38,583 nucleotides of DNA from Eubacterium sp. Its GTDB lineage: Bacteria; Bacillota; Clostridia; Lachnospirales; Lachnospiraceae. This document shows, piece after piece, positions 23,678 to 32,231 of the stretch; position 1 is the first letter of the stretch; each line of letters starts with the position of its first letter. Below the pieces are notes generated by a model. That model was not told the origin of the DNA. It did not search any database and worked only from the letters and a program-made list of their open reading frames with translations. Where the stretch lies: assembly GCA_003486385.1 (NCBI GenBank), contig DNFT01000042.1, forward strand, positions 4,314 to 42,896, written 5' to 3'. The position numbers and the translations under genes are program-made.

Positions 23678-26228
23678 TGAGCAGGAAGCAGGGGGAGAAA
23701 GGAACAGTTACGGATGTTCAGCTGCGGATTACGATATTCACAGTTATAAATATAACCGTGTTTTGTTCCATAATATGATGGGATTTATGGATCTTTGTCT
23801 TGAAATAGATGTCATTTCAAAAAAAGCGATAATAATGTATTGCGGAACAAGAACTGATTTAGCAGGAAAGCAGTATGATTTTGATGCCTTTATGGATAAT
23901 ATTGCCGAAAATCACATATATAGTCAGGATTATCGCTTTTTTAAGTGGCAGATGGAGATAAATAACCTGAAAAGACTCAGACAGGAGACGGAATTTCAGG
24001 TACATATTATCGGGGAATCGGGACTTCCTGAGGCGCTGAGGGTTATTTTGACACCTTTGTCGGACAAGGATGGCAACATCAAGTGCATATACATGAGCGC
24101 AAAGAATATAGAGGCAGACATTCAGCGCGAAAGACTTATGGAAAAGGAGAAAAATGCAATTTTTGCAGCCATGAGTAACACATATCTATGCATTGTATAT
24201 GCTAATCTCACGCTGAATCGCTGCGAGCTGTTTGCCAATGCGGTAGTTGATGCAGTACTCCCGAGAAGAACTGAGTATGATAAGCTGTACGAGTATATTT
24301 ATAATAAGGTGGATGCGGACTATCGTGGCAAATTTGAAAAGTATTTTTGTCCGGCTTCGGTTAAAAAGCATTTTTCTGAAAGCGGTGAACCGATTGTGCT
24401 GGAGCTTCCGCAGCTTCTGTCGGATGGGCAGCATTGGACTGAGCTTAGGGCAGCAATTGTAAGTCATGCTTCGGACGAGCTTGTTATAATTATATTCCTT
24501 TCGCTTATTGATGACCGCAGACAGTCTGAAATTGAAGCGAAGCAGCGTCTTGAGTCTATAAATGAACAATTAAGAAAGAATCTTACCAGTGAAGAACAGT
24601 ATCGACAGGCTATGGTTTCAGGAGCCTCGATGGTGTATTACATAAATCTTACCGCCAATTGTATAACAGATGAGATGTATGAGACAATAGATGGAGTGGA
24701 AGTGGATGTCCTTAATGAAGTAGGGCTGTCGGTACCTTGCAGATTTGATGAATTTGCAAATAAATGGGCTGAGAAAATGGTGTCGCCGCAGGATAGGGAG
24801 AGCTTTAAGAAAATATATAACCGCGAACATATTATGCAGTCATTTTTAGATGGCAAGGCAGAGATTGTCCATGAATTTCAGTCAAAACTTCGCGGGGAAG
24901 CTTCAATAAGGGTTATCCGTCATACAATACTCATAGTTTATGATGACCCGGCACACGATATGGTTGCAATGTGTACGGTAAAGGATGTTACCAGGCTGAG
25001 AGCTGAAGAGTATAAAAATAAAATATCATTGGTAAAGGCGTATGAATCCGCTAAGCAGGCGAATGCGGCTAAATCGGATTTCCTTTCAAGAATGAGCCAT
25101 GATATAAGAACTCCTATGAATGCCATTATAGGAATGACAACCATAGCACGGATGAATTTAGGTGATATGGAAAAGGTGTCGGATTGTCTGAAAAAAATTG
25201 ATATGTCAAGTGCCCATCTTTTAGGGCTGTTAAACGAAGTGCTTGATATGAGTAAGATTGAAGCGGGGAATTTTGAATTGGGTTCAGAGCAGTTTGACAT
25301 TGTAAAGCTCACACAGGATTTAATTGAAATGTCCAGAGCGGTGATAGATGAAAAGCATCATAAGCTTACACTTAATATCGGGGAATTAAAGCATACAACA
25401 GTGGAGGGAGATTCGCAGCGAATCCGGCAGGTGTTTGTCAATCTTCTCGGGAATGCGGTAAAATATACTCCGCCGTATGGCAATATCACAATCAGCCTGA
25501 ATGAAAAGAGTCCGAGAACACCAAGGTTAGGGTGTTATGAGTTTATATTTGAGGACAACGGTATTGGGATGACGCAGGAGTATATGAAATATATTTTTGA
25601 CCCGTTTTCAAGAGCCGAGGATACTCGTATAAACAGTATTGAGGGAACAGGACTGGGGCTTTCAATAGCGAAGAACATTGTTTCAATGATGGATGGCACG
25701 ATACAGGTTGAGAGTGAAGTGAATAAGGGTTCTAAGTTCACTGTCACAATTTTTCTTAAGCTGCCGGATACAATATATCCGCAGGAGAAGATTAATCGGA
25801 CGGAAAATGGTTATAATACATTGTATGAGAGCAGCTATAATATATATAGTGGCAAAAATATTCTTCTTGTTGAGGATAATAAGAGAAATGCCGAGGTGGC
25901 TTCAGAGCTGATAGGAATAACGGGTGCCAATGTGGAGCTTGCCGAAAATGGCAGGGTGGCGGTTGAACGCTGCATGGCGCACGAACCGGGATATTATGGG
26001 CTCATATTTATGGATATCCAGCTTCCTGTTATGAATGGCTATGATGCAGCAAGGTGTATAAGAATGCTTGACAGGGAGGATGCGAAGAGCATACCGATAA
26101 TAGCAATGACGGCTAATGCTTTTACGGAGGATGTTGAGGCGGCATATTCCGCCGGAATGAATGAACATATAGCTAAGCCGTTGGAGTTTGGGAGACTGAC
26201 CGAGGTTTTGAAAAAATGGCTGGGTTAA
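23670..26228 (+). CDS. Soluble hybrid histidine kinase with C-terminal receiver
   Basis: This 852-residue protein has no obvious membrane segment, so it should sense a cytosolic signal. The N-terminal 460 residues resemble two or three weak PAS-like modules that I cannot assign firmly. The kinase core has phospho-acceptor H477 in FLSRMSHDIRTPMNAIIG, an N box NLLGNAVKYTP (about 590), and G boxes FEDNGIGM and GTGLGLSIAKN (about 628-665). The receiver domain (about 730-850) has D782 in FMDIQLPVMNGYDA, plus MTANAF and AKP. I prefer the ATG at 23670 (AAGGTGA upstream) to the TTG at 23664. No partner regulator is adjacent. Confidence 0.92.
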   Translation: MNDEQEAGGERNSYGCSAADYDIHSYKYNRVLFHNMMGFMDLCLEIDVISKKAIIMYCGTRTDLAGKQYDFDAFMDNIAENHIYSQDYRFFKWQMEINNLKRLRQETEFQVHIIGESGLPEALRVILTPLSDKDGNIKCIYMSAKNIEADIQRERLMEKEKNAIFAAMSNTYLCIVYANLTLNRCELFANAVVDAVLPRRTEYDKLYEYIYNKVDADYRGKFEKYFCPASVKKHFSESGEPIVLELPQLLSDGQHWTELRAAIVSHASDELVIIIFLSLIDDRRQSEIEAKQRLESINEQLRKNLTSEEQYRQAMVSGASMVYYINLTANCITDEMYETIDGVEVDVLNEVGLSVPCRFDEFANKWAEKMVSPQDRESFKKIYNREHIMQSFLDGKAEIVHEFQSKLRGEASIRVIRHTILIVYDDPAHDMVAMCTVKDVTRLRAEEYKNKISLVKAYESAKQANAAKSDFLSRMSHDIRTPMNAIIGMTTIARMNLGDMEKVSDCLKKIDMSSAHLLGLLNEVLDMSKIEAGNFELGSEQFDIVKLTQDLIEMSRAVIDEKHHKLTLNIGELKHTTVEGDSQRIRQVFVNLLGNAVKYTPPYGNITISLNEKSPRTPRLGCYEFIFEDNGIGMTQEYMKYIFDPFSRAEDTRINSIEGTGLGLSIAKNIVSMMDGTIQVESEVNKGSKFTVTIFLKLPDTIYPQEKINRTENGYNTLYESSYNIYSGKNILLVEDNKRNAEVASELIGITGANVELAENGRVAVERCMAHEPGYYGLIFMDIQLPVMNGYDAARCIRMLDREDAKSIPIIAMTANAFTEDVEAAYSAGMNEHIAKPLEFGRLTEVLKKWLG

Positions 26229-26231
26229 TTC

Positions 26232-26260
26232 TTGACAATCGCAACGAGATAGTATACTAT
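26232..26260 (+). promoter_or_regulatory. Sigma-A promoter of eno
   Basis: A perfect TTGACA (26232-26237), a 17-base spacer and TACTAT (26255-26260) lie just after the histidine kinase stop. The resulting leader is about 95 bases long. Confidence 0.8.
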
Positions 26261-26311
26261 AACTTTGGTTAGATAATACTAACTTGTGAATAATCATGTA
26301 ATGACTTCTTT

Positions 26312-26336
26312 CGGAAGGGTTTGTCTGGCCCTTCCG
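26312..26336 (+). other. GC-rich hairpin in the eno leader
   Basis: CGGAAGGG (26312-26319) pairs perfectly with CCCTTCCG (26329-26336) around a 9-base loop. It sits in the 5' untranslated region, 27 bases before the start codon. No T-tract follows, so mRNA stabilisation or a protein-binding site is more likely than termination. Confidence 0.45.
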
Positions 26337-26363
26337 GGGAGGACAGCAGAAGGGAGATTTGTC

Positions 26364-27665
26364 ATGAATTATCTTGAAATCGAAAAGGTTGTCGGAAGGG
26401 AAATATTAGACTCCAGAGGAAATCCAACAGTTGAGGCGGAGGTATATCTTGCAGATGGAACTGTTGGAAGGGGAACAGCACCTAGTGGTGCGTCAACAGG
26501 TGAATTTGAGGCGCTTGAACTTCGCGATGGAGATAAGTCGAGATATCTTGGAAAGGGTGTACTTAAGGCTGTTGGGAATATCAATACGGTTATCAACGAT
26601 GCGGTTACAGGGCTTGATGCCTCCGATATATATGCGGTTGACAGGGCAATGCTTGAGGCGGATGGAACCAAGGATAAGTCAAGGCTTGGCGCTAATGCGA
26701 TTCTTGCTGTTTCGATTGCAGCGGCAAGAGCAGCGGCCATAGCTCTTGATATTCCTCTTTATCGTTTCCTTGGCGGAATATCGGGAAACAGGCTTCCGGT
26801 TCCTATGATGAATATAGTAAATGGAGGCTGTCATGCACTCTCCTCAGGGCTTGATGTGCAGGAGTTCATGATCATGCCTGTGGGAGCACCATCGTTCAAG
26901 GAGTGCTTAAGATGGTGTGCGGAGGTATTCCACGCACTTGCAGCTATCTTAAAGGAGCGCGGGCTTGCCACATCCGTAGGTGATGAAGGTGGATTTGCAC
27001 CGGCGCTTAAGTCCGATGAGGAGGCAGTTGAGACGATACTTGAGGCGGTCAGGAAGGCAGGCTATGAGCCGGAACGTGATTTTAAGATTGCCATGGATGC
27101 AGCCTCGTCTGAGTGGAAGAGTGAGAAGGGCAAGGGCTTTTACAAGCTTCCGAAGGCAGGAACAGAGTATACTTCGGAGGAGCTTATCGAGCACTGGGTA
27201 GCACTGTGTGAAAAGTATCCTATAATCTCAATTGAGGATGGACTTGATGAGGAGGACTGGGAAGGCTGGCAGAAGCTCACTAAGAGGCTGGGAGATAAGG
27301 TACAGCTGGTCGGCGATGACCTCTTTGTCACCAACACGGAGCGTCTGTCAAAGGGAATTGAGCTTGGGGCAGGAAATGCAATTCTCATAAAGCTTAACCA
27401 GATAGGCTCGGTATCGGAGACACTTGAGGCAATCAAGATGGCACACAAGGCAGGCTATACCGCCATATCCTCACACCGTTCAGGCGAGACAGCGGACACG
27501 ACGATTGCCGACCTTGCGGTTGCACTTAACACCTGCCAGATTAAGACAGGCGCGCCTAGCCGTTCGGAGCGCGTTGCCAAGTATAACCAGCTTCTCCGCA
27601 TAGAAGAAGAGCTTGGGCAGGCAGCAGTATATCCGGGAATCAAGGCTTTCAATGTAAGACAGTAA
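26364..27665 (+). CDS. eno: Enolase (phosphopyruvate hydratase)
   Basis: Enolase converts 2-phosphoglycerate to phosphoenolpyruvate. The 433-residue enzyme shows GREILDSRGNPTVEAEV at the start and the loop APSGASTGEFEA. It has the catalytic glutamate in SVGDEGGFAP (about residue 209), metal ligands in SIEDGLDEEDW and VGDDLFVTN, the catalytic lysine in ILIKLNQIGS and the SHRSGETAD signature. The ATG at 26364 follows AAGGGAG. The frame extends further upstream without homology. Length is normal. Confidence 0.98.
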   Translation: MNYLEIEKVVGREILDSRGNPTVEAEVYLADGTVGRGTAPSGASTGEFEALELRDGDKSRYLGKGVLKAVGNINTVINDAVTGLDASDIYAVDRAMLEADGTKDKSRLGANAILAVSIAAARAAAIALDIPLYRFLGGISGNRLPVPMMNIVNGGCHALSSGLDVQEFMIMPVGAPSFKECLRWCAEVFHALAAILKERGLATSVGDEGGFAPALKSDEEAVETILEAVRKAGYEPERDFKIAMDAASSEWKSEKGKGFYKLPKAGTEYTSEELIEHWVALCEKYPIISIEDGLDEEDWEGWQKLTKRLGDKVQLVGDDLFVTNTERLSKGIELGAGNAILIKLNQIGSVSETLEAIKMAHKAGYTAISSHRSGETADTTIADLAVALNTCQIKTGAPSRSERVAKYNQLLRIEEELGQAAVYPGIKAFNVRQ

Positions 27666-27677
27666 TCATGTTGCGAT

Positions 27678-27764
27678 AGCGTGTGCTTGGGACAGTGGGG
27701 TCAGACCCCTGTCCCAGACAAAATTGGGACAGGGGTCTGACCCCACTGTCCCAGGCACACCGCT
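27678..27764. repeat. Long palindromic repeat, copy 1 (GGGACAG family)
   Basis: The arms 27688-27716 and 27725-27753 are perfect 29-base inverted complements around an 8-base loop. They extend by one T/G wobble and six more pairs (27681-27686 with 27755-27760), then by three pairs past a bulge. Each arm is itself nearly palindromic, because TGGGACA...TGTCCCA flanks GGGGTC-A-GACCCC, so a cruciform or two adjacent hairpins can also form. The GC content is far above the surroundings. It resembles REP-like extragenic repeats and may terminate eno. Confidence 0.85.
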
Positions 27765-27948
27765 GTTTCATGCCCGCTGTCTTTTTTTATGTCCAAAAAC
27801 AGGTCGCTGTAGGTAACATTACTTTTTTTTGACAGTGATTGGAAATTGCGGATATGCATTGAATTGTCTAAAATATAACAATATCCGGGACAACATTTCA
27901 GGTAAAGTAATCAATTGTATTTGCGCAGTTAAGTTATCCGCGAATGCT

Positions 27949-27958
27949 TTGGTATAAT
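27949..27958 (+). promoter_or_regulatory. Extended -10 promoter of xfp
   Basis: TATAAT (27953-27958) is preceded by TGG, forming an extended -10. The best -35 candidate is TTAAGT (27929-27934) with an 18-base spacer, which is weak. The start would lie about 65 bases before the xfp ATG. Confidence 0.65.
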
Positions 27959-28032
27959 GTATTGGGAATCGTGCTTGGTTGGAACCCGGATAATAAGATA
28001 TACGCAGGAAAACCTGCTGAATGGAGAAAATT

Positions 28033-30408
28033 ATGTCAGACATGAACGTTGTTGAAAAGCAGCCGCTCACAGACGAGTATCTCAAGAAAATGGATGCTTA
28101 CTGGCGTGCAGCGAACTATCTTGGTGCAGCTCAGCTATATCTTCTTGACAATCCGTTACTTCGTGAGCCGCTTACTATGGAGCACATTAAAAAGAAAATT
28201 GTTGGTCACTGGGGTACAGTTCCGGGACAGAACTTTGTATATGTACACTTGAACCGGGTAATTAAGAAGTATGATCAGGATATGATTTTAATTTCAGGTC
28301 CGGGTCATGGCGGGAATTTCTTTGTTGCAAATACATATCTTGAGGGAACCTACAGCGAGATATATCCTAACATTGGAGAGGATATGGATGGTCTTAAGAA
28401 GCTGTGTAAGCAGTTCTCCTTCCCGGGCGGTATCTCAAGCCATGTAGCACCTGAGACTCCGGGCTCAATCAATGAGGGTGGTGAGCTTGGATACTCACTT
28501 GCACATTCATTCGGAGCCGTATTCGATAACCCGGATTTAGTTGTTGCATGTATCGTTGGTGACGGCGAGGCTGAGACTGGTCCTCTTGCAACATCATGGC
28601 AGTGTAACAAGTTCTTAAATGCCAAGAATGACGGTGCGGTTCTTCCTATCCTTCATCTTAACGGCTACAAAATAAGCAATCCTACTGTTCTTGCGCGTAT
28701 CTCCCACGAGGAGCTTGAGCACTTCTTCGACGGATGTGGCTGGAAGCCATACTTTGTTGAGGGTGATGACCCTATGACAATGCACCGCAGTATGGCAGAG
28801 GCTCTTGATGCCTGCATGGATGAAATCAAGGCAATCCAGAAGTCAGCAAGGGAGGATGGAGATACAACAAGACATAAGTGGCCTATGATTGTGCTTCGTA
28901 CACCGAAGGGTTGGACAGGACCTAAGGAGGTTGACGGCAAGCAGATTGAGGGTTCCTTCAGAGCTCATCAGGTTCCTATTACAATGGAGAAGCCGGAGCA
29001 TCTTGAGTTATTAAAGAACTGGCTGGAGAGCTACCATCCGGAGGAGCTTTTCGATGAGAACGGCAAGCTTATTCCTGAGCTTAAGGCTCTTGCTCCTACA
29101 GGGGACAGAAGAATCGGTTCTAACCCACATGCTAACGGTGGTAAGCTTTTAAAGGATTTAAGACTCCCTGATTTCAGAGAGTATGGTATAGATGTGCCTA
29201 AGCCGGGCTCTGTTGAGGCACAGGATATGATAGAGCTTGGTGGGTTTGTAAGAGACATCTTCAAGCTCAACGAGGAGTCAAAGAACTTCCGTATCTTCGG
29301 ACCTGATGAGACGATGTCCAACCGTCTTGGCAAGGTATTCGAGGTTACTAATCGTGACTGGAACAATGAGAAGTATGATTCTGATGAGTTTCTTGCGGCT
29401 GATGGACGTGTAATGGATTCAATGCTCTCAGAGCACATGTGCGAGGGCTGGTTAGAGGGATACCTTCTTACCGGACGTCATGGCTTCTTTGCAAGCTATG
29501 AGGCATTTATCAGAGTTGTAGATTCTATGTGTGCACAGCACGCTAAGTGGTTAAAGGTATGCAACCAGCTTCCTTGGAGACAGTCGATTGCTTCACTGAA
29601 CCTTATTCTCTCATCAAATGTATGGCAGCAGGATCACAACGGATTCACACATCAGGATCCGGGCTTCCTTGACCATATTGCAAATAAGAAGTCAGACGTT
29701 GTACGCCTTTATCTGCCACCGGATACGAACTGTCTTCTTTCATGCTTCGATCATTGTATCAGAAGCCGTAACTATGTGAACGTGCTTGTAACTTCCAAGC
29801 ACCCAAGACAGCAGTGGCTCACAATGGAGCAGGCGGTTAAGCATTGTACACAGGGTATCGGTATCTGGGATTGGGCAAGCAATGACCAGGGACAGGAGCC
29901 GGATATCGTTATGGCATGCTGTGGCGACACACCGACTCTTGAGACACTTGCAGCAGTCACAATTTTGAGAAAGGCTCTTCCAGAGCTTAAAATCCGTGTT
30001 GTAAACGTAGTAGACCTTATGAAGCTTGAGCCTAGCACCAAGCATCCTCATGGTCTTACGGACGCTGAGTACGATGCGCTGTTCACAAAGGATAAGCCAA
30101 TTGTATTTGCGTTCCATGGTTACCATACACTCATCCATGAGCTTACATATCGCAGAAATAACCGTAACCTTCATGTATACGGTTATCAGGAGGAGGGTAC
30201 AATCACAACTCCATTCGATATGAGAGTGCAGAATGAGATTGACCGTTTCAACCTTGTAAAGAACGCTGTCCGCTTCCTTCCTCAGCTTGGAAACAGAGGT
30301 TCATATCTTGTACAGCAGATGAATGACAAGCTTGTTGAGCATAAGCAGTACATCCATGAGTATGGACTCGACTTACCTGAGGTAAGAGATTGGAAATGGG
30401 ATTTATAA
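28033..30408 (+). CDS. xfp: Xylulose-5-phosphate/fructose-6-phosphate phosphoketolase
   Basis: Phosphoketolase splits xylulose 5-phosphate (and often fructose 6-phosphate) with phosphate into acetyl phosphate plus glyceraldehyde 3-phosphate (or erythrose 4-phosphate), using thiamine diphosphate. The 791-residue length is normal. Visible motifs include GHWGTVPGQNFVYVHLNR, LISGPGHGG, the cofactor site VGDGEAETGPLATSWQ, SNPHANGGKLLKDL and TSKHPRQQW. I prefer the ATG at 28033 (GGAGAAAATT upstream) over one at 28021, which lacks a ribosome site. It has its own promoter, a strong terminator follows, and palindromic repeats lie on both sides. Confidence 0.97.
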   Translation: MSDMNVVEKQPLTDEYLKKMDAYWRAANYLGAAQLYLLDNPLLREPLTMEHIKKKIVGHWGTVPGQNFVYVHLNRVIKKYDQDMILISGPGHGGNFFVANTYLEGTYSEIYPNIGEDMDGLKKLCKQFSFPGGISSHVAPETPGSINEGGELGYSLAHSFGAVFDNPDLVVACIVGDGEAETGPLATSWQCNKFLNAKNDGAVLPILHLNGYKISNPTVLARISHEELEHFFDGCGWKPYFVEGDDPMTMHRSMAEALDACMDEIKAIQKSAREDGDTTRHKWPMIVLRTPKGWTGPKEVDGKQIEGSFRAHQVPITMEKPEHLELLKNWLESYHPEELFDENGKLIPELKALAPTGDRRIGSNPHANGGKLLKDLRLPDFREYGIDVPKPGSVEAQDMIELGGFVRDIFKLNEESKNFRIFGPDETMSNRLGKVFEVTNRDWNNEKYDSDEFLAADGRVMDSMLSEHMCEGWLEGYLLTGRHGFFASYEAFIRVVDSMCAQHAKWLKVCNQLPWRQSIASLNLILSSNVWQQDHNGFTHQDPGFLDHIANKKSDVVRLYLPPDTNCLLSCFDHCIRSRNYVNVLVTSKHPRQQWLTMEQAVKHCTQGIGIWDWASNDQGQEPDIVMACCGDTPTLETLAAVTILRKALPELKIRVVNVVDLMKLEPSTKHPHGLTDAEYDALFTKDKPIVFAFHGYHTLIHELTYRRNNRNLHVYGYQEEGTITTPFDMRVQNEIDRFNLVKNAVRFLPQLGNRGSYLVQQMNDKLVEHKQYIHEYGLDLPEVRDWKWDL

Positions 30409-30525
30409 AAACAGCAGTTACACAGCAATAATTGTGACTACATAAGAACATGTACTAAAGAAAAAGTATACGAAAGATGAATATTCTTATCGATGTGATT
30501 ACCGATGAAAGATTTAAACAATGTC

Positions 30526-30571
30526 AAAAAGCAATGCCCACTGTCGGATAGACAGCGGGCATTGCTTTTTT
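30526..30571. terminator. Bidirectional terminator after xfp
   Basis: GCAATGCCC-A-CTGTC (30531-30545) pairs with GACAG-C-GGGCATTGC (30551-30565) around a GGATA loop. A-rich sequence comes before and a T-run after, so it can serve both xfp and the convergent AraC gene. Confidence 0.9.
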
Positions 30572-30592
30572 GCGTGAGCGGAGGTTGGGACA

Positions 30593-30670
30593 GTGGCTGG
30601 GTTGGGACAGGGGTCAGGTACGTGTCCCATACCTGGGACATGTACCTGACCCCTGTCCCAACCCAGCCAC
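30593..30670. repeat. Long palindromic repeat, copy 2 (GGGACAG family)
   Basis: The arms 30593-30629 and 30634-30670 are complementary over 37 bases with one G/T wobble and a 4-base loop. The copy shares TGGGACAGGGGTC and its complement, plus the TGGGACA...TGTCCCA frame, with copy 1. The inner and outer arm sequences differ. It ends 10 bases from the AraC gene stop codon. Confidence 0.85.
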
Positions 30671-30679
30671 GTCAAAGGT

Positions 30680-31768
30680 CTATGCCCCGCCTCTATATTT
30701 CGCTCTGTACTGTGCGGGCGTCATTTTATATTTTTCCAGAAAAATCTTATAAAAGTAACCCTTGTTGTGATAGCCGATAAGCTCCATTATGTAGTCAATA
30801 CTGTAGCTTGTTGAGAGCAGAAGTTCTTCGGCTCTTTTCAGCCGACACTGTTGAAGATATTCAGTGTAGGTGAGACCGGCATGTGATTTAAGAAGCCTGT
30901 TAAAATAATCTTCCTGAAAATGAAATTCCTGCGTGAGAGCGGCAAGGGAAATGTCCGCAAGATGCTCATTCATGAATTGTGTAATCTCTTCAAACAAAAT
31001 CCAGTTCATTTCGCGGCGCAGCTTCTGTGATATGGAGAAATCATACTGCGTGCTGAGTATGTAGAATATTCTCAGCAAAAGTCCCTGACATATATAGGGT
31101 GAAGCTTCATCGTGGTGGTCAAGCTCATTTAGAAGCTGCATGAGCGTATCTTCAATCCTGAACCCATTTTTATCATGCCCGGTATTAGGCGGGAGTGAGT
31201 CAGATGGTAACGGCTTAAAATGAAGGTATTGCTGAAGCGATTTCTGTTTAAGCAGAGCGGTCTTTAAGAAAGCTGATATACGTTCAGTGGTTACTTTTTT
31301 TTCCATGACATCATCAAACATGATATTCGTGATTCCGAGAAAAAGAATGGTGGCAGGTTTATCACCAAGGATTTCCTGATGCTGGCAGTTGCGGTCTATC
31401 AGACAGAGCTCACCCTTGTGGAAAACGTATTCATTTCCAAGGATTTTCTGCCGGTATTCGCCATCTATTATATAGAATAATTCAAGATATTCATGTGAGT
31501 GCATCTGTGTTTTCATTCCCGGTGTAAATCCCTTGGAATAGAGAAAATGTGAGGCGGAGGGCAGCAGTGTCGCGGAAACAACATGTTGTGGGCTTATATC
31601 CCACATAAGTGCAAAAATATGCTCGGCTGCAGGTATTGGGTATGGCTTTACCTCTATCTCATGCGGAGCGTATTCCGGGCAGACAATCTTAAAGCGTGCC
31701 AGATTGTCGGAAAGAGGCATGTCTTTTCCTTCATATATAAGATTATGTGTGTAACGTTTTAAATCCAT
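30680..31768 (-). CDS. AraC-family transcriptional regulator with N-terminal cupin
   Basis: This 362-residue protein has a cupin-like sensing half: MHSHEYLELFYIIDGEYRQ at about residues 87-105 supplies histidine and glutamate positions, followed by GELCLIDRNCQHQE. The C-terminal AraC double helix-turn-helix (about residues 262-360) has ISLAALTQEFHFQEDYFNRLLK and the second-helix signature YSIDYIMELIGYHNKGYFYKIFLEKYKMTPAQYR (in pieces). These regulators usually answer to sugars. AAGGAG precedes the ATG. It is convergent with xfp, and regulation of xfp is possible but not shown. Confidence 0.92.
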   Translation of the reverse strand: MDLKRYTHNLIYEGKDMPLSDNLARFKIVCPEYAPHEIEVKPYPIPAAEHIFALMWDISPQHVVSATLLPSASHFLYSKGFTPGMKTQMHSHEYLELFYIIDGEYRQKILGNEYVFHKGELCLIDRNCQHQEILGDKPATILFLGITNIMFDDVMEKKVTTERISAFLKTALLKQKSLQQYLHFKPLPSDSLPPNTGHDKNGFRIEDTLMQLLNELDHHDEASPYICQGLLLRIFYILSTQYDFSISQKLRREMNWILFEEITQFMNEHLADISLAALTQEFHFQEDYFNRLLKSHAGLTYTEYLQQCRLKRAEELLLSTSYSIDYIMELIGYHNKGYFYKIFLEKYKMTPAQYRAKYRGGA

Positions 31769-32092
31769 AGAGACTCCTTTTATTGATACAAGTCAATGGC
31801 TGCTGAAAGGGCGGGCGTGAGAGCACCTTGCACTGTGTGAGTTTTGCCCTTCATTTGCCGGAACTAAAATATATGCGTGAAGCAAACGTATTCATAGCCG
31901 GAATATGTGAATTTAGGTACACGCATATATAAAATAATATAGCGAAAAAGACAAAAGTTTTCAATTGTTTTATTTTAGCTGTGGTGGTGACGTATGTGGC
32001 AATAAAAAAAATCCGGTGGATAAAATCAACACTACACCACAGAATTGTGGATAATTTCCCCAAAAATTGTTTACAAAAAGCTTAAAAAGACA
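31769..32092. other. Divergent intergenic region between araC-type gene and rplM
   Basis: No gene is visible. It holds the AraC gene promoter (31936-31964), an 11-bp inverted repeat within that gene's leader (31869-31879 with 31920-31930), and two DnaA-box-like sites (32015-32023, 32046-32054). The A/T-rich stretch next to the rplM promoter could act as an UP element. Confidence 0.5.
31936..31964 (-). promoter_or_regulatory. Sigma-A promoter of the AraC-type regulator
   Basis: On the minus strand TTGAAA (31959-31964) and TATATT (31936-31941) are spaced by exactly 17 bases. The implied leader is about 160 bases and contains the 11-bp inverted repeat ATATATGCGTG/CACGCATATAT. Confidence 0.65.
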
Positions 32093-32121
32093 TTGACATA
32101 ACGGACAACCTATTATATAAT
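32093..32121 (+). promoter_or_regulatory. Perfect consensus sigma-A promoter of rplM-rpsI
   Basis: TTGACA (32093-32098), a 17-base spacer and TATAAT (32116-32121) are a full match to consensus. The -35 is preceded by an A-rich tract. A leader of about 155 bases follows. Confidence 0.92.
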
Positions 32122-32129
32122 GTAAAACT

Positions 32130-32231
32130 GTGACAGTACGAAAGTAAATGTTTAGCCAAAGCCCCGGTACGACATTTTACTATATACTTTCGCCGATTAT
32201 ACGGCACGTTGTCGGTCTTATCGCCGATGAC
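32130..32231 (+). promoter_or_regulatory. Structured rplM leader, candidate L13-type leader
   Basis: CGAAAGT (32139-32145) can pair with ACTTTCG (32186-32192), and AAATGT (32146-32151) with ACATTT (32172-32177). GCCG/CGGC (32192-32205) and TCGG/CCGA (32212-32227) form further hairpins. Ribosomal leaders that bind L13 are known in Bacilli. Whether this one is homologous cannot be decided here. Confidence 0.5.

Larger units (their letters stand above)
27666..28032 (+). other. Spacer between eno and xfp: long palindrome, promoter, leader hairpin
   Basis: This 367-base gap has no ORF that I can support. It contains the long palindrome (27678-27764), a T-run (27782-27788) 17 bases after it, a possible weak TTGACA-like element at 27829 and the xfp promoter near 27953. 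A GCAGG-AAAA-CCTGC hairpin at 28004-28017 lies just before the xfp ribosome site. Confidence 0.6.

Noticed and set aside
27681..27760. Palindrome considered as insertion-sequence ends or a CRISPR repeat
   Set aside because: Both arms abut an 8-base loop with no transposase between them, and there is no repeat-spacer periodicity. A REP-like palindrome is the better reading.
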